Origin: Chenopodium formosanum
Lineage: Eukaryota; Streptophyta; Magnoliopsida; Caryophyllales; Amaranthaceae
Length of the DNA: 64,000 nt
Reading direction: 5' to 3'
Assembly: GCA_024500155.1 (NCBI GenBank)
Contig: CM044877.1
Coordinates: 33,851,001 to 33,915,000 of the forward strand
The translations under genes were made by a program, and so were the position numbers. A model generated the notes under the pieces. That model saw nothing but the letters and a program-made list of their open reading frames with translations, had not been told where the DNA came from and did not search any database. This document shows positions 33,535 through 45,397 of the stretch, one piece after another. How positions within the stretch are numbered: position 1 is the stretch's first letter; every line of letters begins with the position of its first letter.

Positions 33535-36500
33535 ATGAGTACCTATTTCCAGAAAATATGTTTGAAAGTGTGGCATGGATGGGGGTTTAAGACAGTATCT
33601 AATGGTGATTTGGTATATGAGAGAGGTAGAGGGTGGACAAAGTCAATGGACCCAGATGAATTATCTTATTTTGATCTTTTAGAGTTGGCTAAAGAATGTT
33701 CTAAGGGTAAGGCTGTTGAGGGTGTATTATATATGATTCCTGGACTTAGTTTGTGTAATGGGTTGAGGAGAATTAATAATGACAATGATGCAGTTGAGGT
33801 GGCATCTTTAGGGAGAAAGTATAGGGGTGTTGAGTTGTATGTGTTGCACGCTGAAGATGACCTAGATCTGGACCCACAAGAACTAGTAGAGCAGCCAACA
33901 CATTTTCAACCCTTGCTAAGTACACAAGCTTCTCAAAGTGCACCCCAATCTTCTAAACCTCATAAATTGAAACCAAAGAGGGGACCATTACAAAAAACTC
34001 TTTTGACTAAAGTGAGGTCAAGTCCTATGAAGAAACAAACACCTCAACCAGAATTGGATTCCCCAACTAAAAAAAGAGCATCTTCCACCTCACTTTAAAT
34101 AAATGAACCTAGCCCTACTTCATCCCTTAGAACCTCTGCTTTTCTTGCTTCTTCTTCACAAAAAACCCCTGTAACCCTCACTTCTTCCCTAGCTACAGAA
34201 AAACCCTCAGCACACCATGAGCCAACTGAAGATCTTGATTTTAACTGGTATGATGACAGGCCTGATAGCCCAATTCCTTTTAATGACCTCATTCTAGATT
34301 ACTCTGACAGTGATGAGCAAGACCCAGCTTATGATCCTAAGATAGACAAAGGAAAAGGAGTAGCTGTTGGGAGTTCAAAAGAAGATGCTGGAGTATTGGC
34401 TGAAGTGTACACTGATGTTGAAACTAAGGATGATGAGTTTGATATTGAGGGTGAAACTGAGGTGACTGATGACATTGATTTGGAGAAGATAGATCTAGAA
34501 ATAGAAGAGGAGTTTGATGAAGCTCTTTTGGTGGATGATTTGCAAAGTGATTTTGATGTGAGTGATGATGAGTTTGTGACTGCCAAGGAGAGGGTGAAGG
34601 CTTGCAACAATCATTTGGTTGAGCTAGCTCAACAAAAGCAGAGAGAGGCTGCTAAGGGGAAGGTTGTAGATGAAGAGGTTCCAGGCAGTCTAACTAAAGA
34701 TCAAGGGGCCCCTAGTTTGAGTGAATATGAAGAGAGTGATGATGAAGCATTGTCACCAGCAGGTAGTGATGAAGATGGTGATGAAGTGAGAAGGAGGAGG
34801 GCAGCAGCTCTTTTGGTGAGTCTAGATGCTGACTTTTCTCATTTCCAATGGAAATTTGGGTTAAGCTTTGCAAAGAGAGAGGACTTCAGAGAAGCTGTTA
34901 CCAAGTATGTTGTAGTCCAAGGTAAAAATCTAACCTTCACTGTTGGTAACAAGAATAGACAACAGAGGTTAGGGGTAAAGTGTAGTGGTGACTGTCCTTT
35001 CTACATATATGCTTCCTGGCACTCTAAGAAAGCATCTTACATAGTGAAAAGGGCTTGGGGTAAGCACACTTGCAATAGGACTATGAAAAAGAATAGGCAA
35101 ATGAAGGATAAATGGGTAGCACAACAATTCCTTGATGAGTTCAAAACAAGGCCACACTGGCCTGCCAAGGAAATTGTAGATTGCATTAGAAGAGCATTCA
35201 AGGTTATTGTGACTAGGGAGTTTGCATACAGAGTGAAATATGCAGCTCACAAGCTTTTGCATGGCTCAATGCATGAGCATTACCAGAAAGTTGGGGGATA
35301 TTTGGCTGCCCTTGAAAGTTGCAGCCCTGGTTCTCACAATGAGTTGGTAACTGTGATGCCAAAACAGCCACCTCCTATATTTCAGAGGCTATTCATTTAT
35401 TTTGATGGTTTGGCTAAGGGTTGGATTGAGGGATGCAAAAAAGTGTTGGCCATTGATGGTTGCTTCCTGAAGACCTTTTTGGGTGGACAGTTACTTTGTG
35501 CTGTTGGGAGGGACTCAAATGACCAGATGTTCCCTGTGGCTTGGGCTGTAATTGAAGGGGAGAACAGCCTCAGTTGGGAATGGTTTTTGAAGCATCTACA
35601 GACATCTTTGGAGCTTGGTGATGGTACAGGGCTAGCAATCCTCAATGTTAAGCATCAGGTATGCTTAGTGTGTTTATTAGGTAGTTGTCTCTTTTGCCAT
35701 GTATGGTTAGTTATTTAAAGTGTTGGTGTTTGCTATGCAGGATATCCTAAGTGGTGTGTCTTCAGTTTTGCCTCAAGCAGAACATAGACACTGTGCTAGG
35801 GATGTGTATGCCAACTGGTCTAAATCTTACAGGGGAGATGAATTCAAACTCCAATTCTGGAAGATTGCAAAGTGTTACAATAGGGCAGATTATGATGAAG
35901 CACTTCCTGAGTTGAGTGAGATCAATGTTGAAGCTGCACTGGCTTTCAAAGCTTACAATCCACAACACTTTTGCAGAGCTTTTCTTAGCACAGACATAAG
36001 ACAGATGCAATAACCAGTAATATAGCTGAAACCTTCAATGGCTATATTATAAATGCAATAACCAAACATCTGTTGCACATGCTTGAGGACATCAGATCAA
36101 ACCTGATGCATAGAATGGTTCAGAAAAGGCAATTGATGGAGAAGTGCACATCTCTTCTGTGCCCAAGGATACAGACCAAGCTCAATCAAGAGAAAGATAA
36201 AGATGCTATGTGTGAGGTGCTCCCATCAACAACTCATTTCAATGTTACCTGTTTCACAGATCAGGTAGTTGTAAATTTACACAATGACATGCACTTGCAG
36301 GAAGTGGGATAAGTTGGGCATTCCCTGCAAGCATGCAATTGCTTGTATTTTTTTCCTCAACAAAGAAGCTGAAGACTTTGTGCACCAGTGTTACACAAAA
36401 GAAAGCTACATGAAAGCATATGCAGGTAGTATTTAACATGTTACAGTAAATGAGCTCATTTTATTAGGAATGGAACTAATTAATGTGTACTGTCATTATA

Positions 36501-37372
36501 AATAAGCTCAATTCCTCCTTTAGTTGGGGGAAGGTACTGGCCCAAGGTCACATACTAGTTGCAGCCACCACCATCAAAATTGGGCCAGGAAGGCCTAGAA
36601 ATAAGAGGGTGAAGGACCCTTATGAGAACCCAAAGAAGCCTGGGGTGTTGACCAAGACTGGTGTGGAGATGACTTGTTCACTGTGTAATGTGAAGGGTCA
36701 TAAAAAAAGAAAATGCCCTGAAAAGGGAAAAATTGTTCAACCTGAACCTGCAGCTAAAAGGCCCAGGGGAAGACCAAGAGCTGATGGACAGCCATCACAT
36801 CAACACCCAACTTCTGAGCCTCTACAACCACAACAACAGGCGGGTGCTCCACACCATACAGTCTCTGCCCAACCAACTCAGCTTGGGAAAAGTGGGAGAG
36901 CCATAAGAGGAGGGAGAGGCTCAAAGGGGGGTCACACAACAGCTGTTGGGAGAGGGCAGGCATACTAACCTGCTAGGAGAGGACAAGCACCCCAACCTAA
37001 TGTTGCAGCTGCTGAATCTGTTGATGGAAGAAGCCAAGGAAGGGGTGACAAAGCAAGGGAAAGCAGAGGAAGGACTAACAGAGGAAGGGGAAGGTCACAA
37101 CAGCCAAGGGAAGTTGGTGTTCTTTTTGCATGAGATGGTTCTGTCACAACAAACGTATGCGTTTTTTGCAATTTCAGTTGAGTTCTTTTTGTTCAGTTTT
37201 TAAAAGGTCTCTAACTTGACTTTGCATGTTTCAGGTAACAAGGGGAGCTCCAACCCATAGAAGTAGAAGCAGCAGGGGTAGGATTGTGTCTGTGAACCAA
37301 GGGGCTTTGAATTACTTGATTATGGGCACACAGCCAACTCAGCAGTCCACACTGACCCAGCACCCTCAGTAG
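33535..37372 (+). pseudogene. MULE transposase (MURA-like), decayed
   Basis: Domains in order: a PB1-like N-terminal domain (MDPDELSYFDLLELAKE, RKYRGVELYVLHAEDD), a long acidic linker, a Mutator DNA-binding domain (FAKREDFREAVTKYVV, CSGDCPFYIYASW), the MULE catalytic domain (VLAIDGCFLKTFLGGQL, VLPQAEHRHCARDVYANW), a SWIM zinc finger (CTCRKWDKLGIPCKHA, off-frame) and a zinc knuckle CSLCNVKGHKKRKC. Introns: 35659-35740, about 36426-36523 and about 37118-37234. Damage: an in-frame TAA at 34096-34098, frameshifts near 36000 and 36290, and a stop near 36966. The usual SD of the second catalytic Asp reads LN before VKHQ. The tail is Arg/Gly-rich; the last exon ends at TAG 37370. Confidence 0.9.
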
Positions 37373-37724
37373 AACTTTGTATGTTTGCTAGGGGTTTTGG
37401 TTTTTTTGTTGAACAAACTATTTGTGAATGTAGTGTTTTGGTAAACATGGTTCCGTATGCAGCTCACCTCCATAAACAAATCTGTCACTAGGTGTGGCTA
37501 TGTCTTTTGGTAAACATTGACATGTAATTAATTATGGAATGCTTATGTATGATATGTCTTAGGTTGTTGCATTTTCCTTGTTCATTTAGTGTACTCTTTT
37601 TCCTGTTATATGATTGCATATCACACTTAATTCAAACACCAAGATCCATCAATTAAAACAAGGAACTCATTTCATAACTCATAAAAGGTCACAATTATAA
37701 ACACTTGAACTACTAAAATACTAC

Positions 37725-38343
37725 CTACTTCAAATACACCATCACAATGCCAACTAAGATACAAACAACTATGAGAATCCTAGAAAAATTTGTCTCAGCC
37801 CTTGAACAGTGCATAAGCTCAAGCTTCAGATGGTTGACTTCCCTTTTCAATTCTTTCACTTCCACCTCCCGTTTCTCCTTCCTTCCTTGCACTTTCTTCA
37901 GCTTCTCTTCCATCAATGTCTACTGATATTCTATCTCTACTATAGTAGTGTCCTTCTCAAATATTTGATATCGAAGCTCATCCTCATTGCTGGCTTCAAT
38001 CCATTTCATAAAATTGCAATTCGTATCTTACACACAACCCTAAACCACATGATAATTAAAACATCTTGTGTCAAACCCTAATTCTGTAATTAAACTCAAT
38101 TATGAACAATCGTTAGGAACAAATTTCCAACATTTACTAACAATTTCAACTACACAAGTTTTAAACAACATACCGGCCATTTAGGACACCCATAAAACTT
38201 GGATCCAACATTTTTCCCTTTCTTAACACTTCGCACCACCGCATCTAACCCACAACTGCACTTCGTTGTTTGATAACAAAATCCCCCCTTGAGTTTGCAG
38301 AAGAACCGCAAGAACCTCCTTGAAAAGACCTACCACTCGCCAT
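37725..38343 (-). pseudogene. GRF-type zinc-finger, coiled-coil, membrane-anchored protein gene in the MULE
   Basis: The minus-strand start MASGRSFQGGSCGSS is followed, after a one-base slip in a G run near 38282-38287, by KCSCGLDAVVRSV and NVGSKFYGCPKWP. A GT donor follows at 38173. The downstream exon resumes with CNFMKWIEASNEDELRYQ, giving the CxCG...C...C ligand pattern of GRF zinc fingers. A coiled coil follows (MEEKLKKVQGRKEKREVEVK), then a C-terminal membrane helix (ILIVVCILVGIVMVYL). One in-frame TAG lies at 37920-37922, and the splice phase does not close without an indel. Host plant proteins of this GRF/coiled-coil/membrane type are common; here the gene lies inside the TIRs, convergent to the transposase. 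Confidence 0.75.
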
Positions 38344-38549
38344 TATTAATCTCCAAGAGATTTGATTCTAGAAGGGAGGAGAAGAGAAAGAGGGGAACAG
38401 GAGAAGGAGAGATAGAGGGGGAGCAACGGTAAAAACAAATAGGAAAGGGTCTAAATAAAGGAAATTTTTTAAAAAAATAAAGATTTAAAATAAAAAGGAA
38501 AAAAAATGCCACGTAGGACTTTTTCCTGCAACAGAAGGTAAGGAGACCT

Positions 38550-38648
38550 GTTGGGATTGAAGAAAAAGAACGCCTCTAAAAGTTGGGATATCCAGTATAA
38601 ACGAAAGTTGGGATTATTCCACGCAAATTAGTGAAAGTTGGGATTATA
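38550..38648 (-). repeat. MULE right terminal inverted repeat
   Basis: 99 bp, reverse complement of 32347-32447 with a few differences, including a 2-base loss in the third AATCCCAACTTT unit. Confidence 0.93.
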
Positions 38649-38663
38649 TATTCTAATTTTTCC

Positions 38664-40070
38664 TTGAATATATGGATGACTTAATGTACTAGTTTGTCTA
38701 GTTTCTACAATCCAAATGACTCAACCTCATCTGGTTTCAAAAAAAAATAAAATTACAAATAAAATAAATAAATAAATAAACCATCTATATCTATATTTAT
38801 TTATTTATTAGTATTTTAAAATACAAACCATCATTTTCATCATGCATATGTAAACTTTATTTTTCACCTATGCCACATGACACCTCACCTTTTCATTAAT
38901 TAATCCCCTTTCTCATATTAAAAAAATGTATGAATTTATTTGATTCACTTTCCCAAAACTAAATATCTTTTACAATTACATTCAATTTTCCCCCTTCTTC
39001 TCCTTTATAAACTATTCATTTCCAATTAAAACATTATAAGACAAAAATTAATATTGTATATACCTATAAACATCTCGTGTATTTCACGGGCCCGAAATCT
39101 AGTCAAGTATTAATATTCATTGCATTCAATGCGTGAGTGATGTTTTGAAAAAATGTGCATTTTATAATTCCATTTGCAATACATTTAATTACATGTAAAA
39201 CAAAAAAAAAATTAAGTATATGAGTAACACTTCATTCATTTATCCCATAAAGATTCTTTATTCTCTAAATTTCAATAAATTAAAGACTTTGATAGTATTT
39301 AGTGAGTAGTTGAGTACCCCGTATATATTTTAGGCAAAACTTTTTATCTACACCTTGGTGCACATAAAAGTATGAGAACCCAATGTGGTTTTTTTCTCAT
39401 TAATTTGATATTATTTTTCTCATTTTAAAATTTTAAATTGTGCAAAAAAATTTAAAATGTGGAAAAAGTTATTAAATGGGCAAAAGCTATATAGAATATC
39501 ATATCATATCACTAATATATAAGCCGGTCTGGCAGTCAGACCATGAAACAGTGACTATTGACATTTCAGTTATTCGTCATGTATTAGGTCACATAGGCAA
39601 AAATTAAGTTCTATTGTGACACATATAATGCTCAATAAGTGAATTATTGATAGATTTTTCAAGATAAAATTGCTATTAAGAGTTTTAGTGTTGATACACT
39701 TCTAATATTTCGTATATACAAAATTAATCATAATTTTTTAATAAATATCATATAACTCGGTTCTATTTCCATCATAAAATTCGTTTTAAAAGTTCTTTAA
39801 AATAATATCCATTCATAATATATTAATTTATTTTTTAAAAAAATTAGTGATATTGGTAAAAAAATAAAATAAAAATACTTTCATTAAAAATAATTTCAAG
39901 TTAGTTATAACATAGATATATTTAATTTATAAAAAAATAGAGAATATGTAAAGATAAGTTCTAATCAGTAAAAATAATTATAGTTTTCTAAACATACTTT
40001 CATTTCTGTAAAAACAGTTTAAGTTAAATAAAAATAATTTCAAGTCAATAATAATATAGAATTCTATTTA
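38664..40070. repeat. Repeat X, right copy
   Basis: Near-identical to 30938-32348 with small indels. Here the sequence continues past the point where the left copy is cut, through ACAAACAAAAGTAC to a CTAG terminus at 40200-40203. The first hairpin and CTAG of the left copy recur at 39073-39102. Confidence 0.85.
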
Positions 40071-40203
40071 CAAACAAAAGTACAAAAAGTATACTACTAT
40101 ATAAATTATTGAAAGGAATTATATGACCATATTTGACATTCAAACCAAAAAGTTATTATAAACTTTTATTAACAATCTGGACACCGCCCCGGCACAAAAC
40201 TAG
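39509..40203 (+). mobile_element. Candidate non-autonomous Helitron
   Basis: Starts TCACTAATATATAAGCC and ends ACCGCCCCGGCACAAAACTAG followed by T. TC...CTRR ends with a GC-rich 3' segment fit Helitron termini. No Rep/helicase is encoded. The left homologue (31794-32346) is cut by the MULE. Confidence 0.5.
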
Positions 40204-40516
40204 TATATATATAAAGGGGAGTTTTTTCCCGAGTTTTTAGACAGCCAAGTAGGATGAAATCTTCTTAGCGCCATGTAAGATTATATTATAAGTTTTAGTT
40301 GTAGCCGAGATTATTAATTGTTTTAAATTAAATAATTCAAATGGCACATAAGCAAAATAGGCAAATGAGATTTTTAATTTTAAATTAATTAAATATTAAA
40401 TATTATCTCTTGATATTAGGAATTTTATCTAAATATAGAACAAATTTTAGCATATAAATACAAAAAAATGTTTTAAAAAATTCAAATAAACTGCGCATTG
40501 CATGGACTTCATCTAG
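40204..40516 (+). mobile_element. Possible second Helitron-like end
   Basis: Begins next to the previous CTAG with TATATATATAAAGGGGAG and ends CTGCGCATTGCATGG...ATCTAG at 40513-40516. The imperfect hairpin before CTAG is Helitron-like; the 5' end lacks a clear TC. Confidence 0.3.
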
Positions 40517-40971
40517 TTTTCATGATTTGGGAGTAAAATAAGTATAATTTTTTTTTTTTTTTAAAAAAAAAAAAGAGTTATTTTTTACTATTCCATAAAT
40601 TTCTTTTTTTCTACACCATATATATTGACCATTTGATTTATTTTAAATTTTTTAACAACTTGATTAAATTCTTTATATGGAATGTTAGTTATTTGATTAA
40701 GGGGACATTATGAGTAATTCAAAAGTTATAATAAAATTTTCAAAACTCCCTTCTTTCCTTATGTGGAGTACTGCACAACATACTATGGATGTGTGTGACA
40801 GTAAAACTAACCGAAGGTTTGCTTTTTATTCATTGGGAAAAAAAAACCTAATAAAGGGGTGAAAATGATAATCGTGTATATTTTTATGTAAATCAATAGA
40901 GATAAACATAATTTATTGAAAACTTATTCATATGGTTTTTAAGGTGACATTCTACTGAGATATTGTCATTT
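40517..40971. other. AT-rich unclassified sequence
   Basis: Contains poly-T and poly-A runs near 40546-40575. I see no gene or element signature. Confidence 0.5.
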
Positions 40972-40976
40972 ATACT

Positions 40977-41931
40977 TGTAGGCGCCGTTCGAAGTGAACC
41001 TACGTTTAAAGCATGTGTGAATATGCTTGGCACTCATAGGAAGTGAGAATTGACATAATACGATCAGGGACAAAGCAAAGTAGCTAGCCGCCATCAAGTT
41101 TTTAAGGAACTTGTAAACCGTTCATGGATCATAAAAGGCAACCACGAATAAAGGGACAACGACAGGCGACAACGATTGACCTGTGAAGGTTACACCCCAT
41201 TAATAATCCATGAGATTACTAACTCCATATGTTCGAAACCACGAAAGGAGGATCGGGGATGATGGTACGCAGTGAGTCATGGAGTCACATTCGCCCGTAT
41301 TGGCCTCTGCTTGATTCTTATTGCGAATAGTGATTCATGCGATTTCAAAGGCATGCAAACAAAGATTCAATTTGCTCCAAACTAACATCATGCTAAATTG
41401 GTTTAATATTAATACACCATATAATTCTAAAATATTAGTTATCACTTGATTAAACAACAAGATTGAAAAGGAACCTAAACCGGTCGTCCAAATTATCTTA
41501 TTAGGTGTGATTTTCAATTACATGTTCCCTTTAAACATGCAATATGATGATTAATAAATATAATAGAATAAACATTTATATTGGAAGCAATTTAATAATA
41601 AATTCATTAGTTAAATCAAATAATTATAAACCTAAACATGATACTAGCAACAAGAATAATAATAAGAATAATTAAGTGATTAATTACTCACATTCCGTGT
41701 TTCCCTTAAATTTCTACATCGTGAATAAAATTGTTAGTAACTTTAATAAAAATATAAATCAAATGGAAAATAAATTAAATTAAAAGTAGAGTTGATTTGG
41801 TCCAAACCCTCAGTTAATTATACCTTTCACGCCTTGGTTTAATAATGGAACCTCGGGTTAAGTATGGACTCCTTGGAGTGCTTAGGAAGGAATAATGTAA
41901 TTAGGGATATAGGTTTAAGGCTTGGAGTATG

Positions 41932-41964
<33 letters not shown>

Positions 41965-43059
41965 AGAATGATTTTTGCTGTAGAAGAGAGGAAGAGAGAA
42001 TGATTTGGTGATCAAATTTGTTGATGATTGAAAAAGGGGTGATATGATATCTATTTATAATGAAAAAAAAGGGTTGAAGAATCAAAAAAAGATCGAATTC
42101 GAATCGGATTAAAACTCTTGCAATAAACAACAGTTTTTGCGGTTTTTGTTTTTATCATATCTTTTGATCCAAAAATCGGAATAAGATAAATAATGTCATT
42201 GAAAGGTCTTGAAGTCTAATTTATAACCCAATTAAAATCCTTAGTAGAATAAAAGATATAGCTGAAATAGTGGGACAATGTCAGTTTTGGGTAAAGTTTG
42301 GTATTTCAATCATATCTTTTTCGTTATAACTCGGAATTAATATTATAATATATCATTGGAAATATCATTTCAAGGGCTATCCAACAATCTAAAATTTGGA
42401 TAAAAACATATGTGGCACAAAAATAATATCTGACTATATTTAAACGTCTTTCAATTCGAATAGAATTAGGACTTTTAAAAAGAAAAGTGTTATTCAATTT
42501 CTAAATCTTTAATCTTATCTTTTCAAAAAGGATAATTAAGATTTTTTAGAAACTTATAGAATCTTATAATTAATCTTAATTGGTTCAGGAATAGGATTAA
42601 ATCCTTTGGACCCACCACATGATCATTGGGTCGTAGGTAAGGTGGGCTTAGGTTCGGTTTAGGCTCAGTTCAGTATTTTGGCCATAACTTATTCGTTATA
42701 GCTTGGATTTGGGCTTATAATATATATCGTTGGAAAGCTCTTTTCAAGCCCCATCCAACTATTCAATCATTGGACCCAGATTATGGACCAAAATAAACTT
42801 GCATAAACGTTTTTATAAAAAGGACACGAAATGAATGATTTTAAGGGACACGAAATGAATGATTTTGGGTTTAAAGGTACAAAAAGAGGAAAATTAGTTA
42901 CGGTTTTGGGATAGGAATTGGGTTGGTTTATGAAATGCATTGGGATTGAATATGGATTTAAGCACTCCAAATATTAAATACTCAACCCGACCAATAATGG
43001 CGGTGAAAGGTTGTTCATCATCAGGTTTGGTTTTGGGGAAACATTTTTAGGTATCTACA
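40977..43059 (-). mobile_element. Solo LTR of the F family
   Basis: 2083 bp, reading TGTAGATACC to GGCGCCTACA on the minus strand, flanked by ATACT on both sides (40972-40976, 43060-43064). It is homologous along its length, in reverse, to the LTR of element F at 57990-60060. A TATA-like ATTATAAATAGA lies near 42049-42060 on the minus strand. A (GA)n run at 41932-41957 corresponds to the CT-rich 5' UTR region of F. The 24-bp unit GGACACGAAATGAATGATTT is doubled near 42823-42865, as in F. Confidence 0.95.
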
Positions 43060-43064
43060 ATACT

Positions 43065-43198
43065 AAAAAACAAGTGTTTATCTGGGCAATGTCCCGGGTG
43101 TATATGTTAAATATTCTCTACTTCGTATTATAGTTTTCATGTATTACCCCGTATAATAATCTTAAATACTTTTATTATAGGTTTAGTTGAAGAAAATA
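43065..43198. other. Short spacer between two solo LTRs
   Basis: 134 bp with GGGCAATGTCCCGGG near 43084. Nothing else is recognisable; it is host or older repeat sequence flanking both insertions. Confidence 0.4.
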
Positions 43199-43860
43199 AT
43201 TTGTGTTATTTCAATTAATACTACAAGAAGGGGGGGTTGAATTGTAGTATGTAGTATGACAGATTTGTCAAACTTTTTGCGGAAATAAAACTAAGTAAGC
43301 TAAAGGAACAGAATGTTAGCTAAAGGAATTAAAAATGCAGGAGAGATTATTACGTGGAAAACTTCTTGGCCCTAAACAAGAAGCAAAACCACAAACACAA
43401 GGGATTTTAGGAAAAAAATCTTCACTAGAATTGGGCAAATGGACTTATTACAAACTAAAGACTCTAACTTCAAGTTCCTCAACGAACTCAAAGCCCCGAT
43501 CAACAAGTCACCCAACTTGTTACTCTTCTCTTCTCTTTCTCTCTTCTCACTTCTCTTTCTCTTCTCATTTCTCTTTCTCTTTCTCTTCTCTTTCTCACAA
43601 ATAGAAGTTAACTCAAACTTCCCAATTCCTCAATACAAGAGTTCACTCAAACCCTTATAAATTCCTTAATACAAGAGTTCACTCAAACCCTTGAAAAAAT
43701 CTCAAATACATATAAAAGATAAATATGTGAAACTAATATGTTAGACACTTTGAGACTTGTAAGGAACTTGGAACCTAAAGGAACTGGCTCGCCAACATGG
43801 AAGACATGATATATTTCTCATGAAAAACTTTTCCACTTAAGTGAGACACTATATGGAATG

Positions 43861-45397
43861 TGACGAGGGGTGGAACTAGGCCGTTGAAACTAATCCTCCC
43901 TCGGTCAAACTAAATTTATAAACACTTAACAAACCTATATACAAGTATAGAGGCATATCAAGGATCGAACCCAAAGGAACGGTAATGTTTAAGAGCTCTC
44001 AATTATATGCCTAAGATAGGTCGAAAACAAAGATAAAGAGAGAACACTAACAACTAACAAACAAAGAAACCAAACAAATAAACACTAGGATCGAGGATCA
44101 ACAAGTAATCATGACAATTGAAGCAACTCGGGAACAATATGCAAATCAATGGTTGTGAAGACTAATGGCAAGCTCAATCAAAAGAGTCAACAAGCTATCT
44201 CCTAGAGGTCAAACTAGCGCCAACTACGAGAGACTCTAACTAGCAGCATCACTAATCAAGCTCAACCAACAATCGTAATTCCTAAATCAATGGTCCGTAT
44301 CAGTAGAAACTACAATGCAATCTAGCATAATTCTCAAGGCCTAATCGAATTACACACATGCAAACTTCCATTAATCACTTTAATCTCAACAATAAATCAA
44401 CACAATCCCCAAATTAAGCACAATCAATCAATCATACAAGTTTCACCCAATTCCTAGCAAACAACTACTCTAACATCATCATCTAATCAACTAACAACTA
44501 AAGAAATCAAGAATCAACAATATATGAAGAACAACTACACTAATCAACAATCAAACATCAAAATCAAACCAAACAAATAAGAAATCAAACAAAGTAATAA
44601 ATGAGATAGAGTTTAGAAATGCTCATTGCTAATAGAGAAGATCTCCAACACAATTGTCACCATTGAATCTTCAATCTCTCAATCACCATTGAAATTCCTC
44701 AATTTGTCTCTCTAAAATCTACTCCTAAACTAACCCTAAAACTATAGAGAGAAGCTTTCAACTAAGCTAAGATTATGATCTAAAATGTGAAATGAAGCTT
44801 ATTCTAAACTTACCCCAAAAATCGGGTTTACAAAGGTATTTATAGAGGCGCGAAATAAAAACTGAGCAAACAAAAACCCAGGAAGGCGCGCCCGCGCTGT
44901 AGTGGGTGGTGCGCCCGCGCATCTATGGGTCTATCTAACTTTCTCGCGGCTTCGTGCGTTCGCTAAGGTCGCACAATTATGATGATGATGAACACTAAGA
45001 GTGGAAGTCCCAAAAGCACTTGATTGTGGGTTCAACACCCCATCTTCATGAGAGCACGGCTTAAGAGCGCAAGAACTAGAACTTGAAGAATCCACTTCCT
45101 TGCATCTTGAGTTTTCCAATTGCCATGAGCTTGCTCCAAAAGCATCTCCCACCTTAGTGATTCACCAATATGAAGACCTGAACCTCGTACAATACCTACA
45201 ACCACGAAAATAGAGCAAAAAAAGGAGAAAAGAGTAGAAAAACTAACAAAATGCATAAAAGCTACAAAATAAGAGAGGAAAGGTAAAACCATGACCAAAT
45301 GCATAAAACTAAGCATTTATTAAGCATGAAAGCCATGTAAAGAAGGTGAAAACAACCTAAATGCTTATCAAATGGGTGCCATTTATGACACCCACTA
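43861..45397 (-). repeat. Element G 3' LTR
   Basis: About 1537 bp, closely matching 49860-51399. On the minus strand it starts TAGTGGGTGTC where the other LTR has TGATGGGTGTC. TATA CTATAAATAC at 44836-44845 (minus), with paired GCGCCCGCGC motifs at 44888 and 44911 just upstream. Confidence 0.93.

Larger units (their letters stand above)
32347..38648 (+). mobile_element. MuDR-like DNA transposon (MULE) with two convergent genes
   Basis: 6302 bp bounded by ~100-bp inverted repeats. Flanking 9-mers AATTCTATT (32338-32346) and TATTCTAAT (38649-38657) agree at 7 of 9 positions, fitting the 9-bp duplication of Mutator elements. Contents: a non-coding 5' region (32448-33534), a transposase gene on + (33535-37372), a 352-bp gap, and a GRF-zinc-finger gene on - (37725-38343). 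The two convergent genes mirror mudrA/mudrB of maize MuDR in layout. Both genes are damaged, so it is probably immobile now unless helped in trans. Confidence 0.9.

Noticed and set aside
37725..38343. GRF gene as an independent host gene
   Set aside because: It lies wholly inside the MULE TIRs, next to and convergent with the transposase, and carries a frameshift and a stop. It is treated as cargo or a second gene of the transposon, though its origin may be a host gene.
43335..43660. Ser/Leu/Phe-rich ORFs
   Set aside because: They come from a TCTCTTTCTC low-complexity run inside the split solo LTR; there is no family resemblance or start context.
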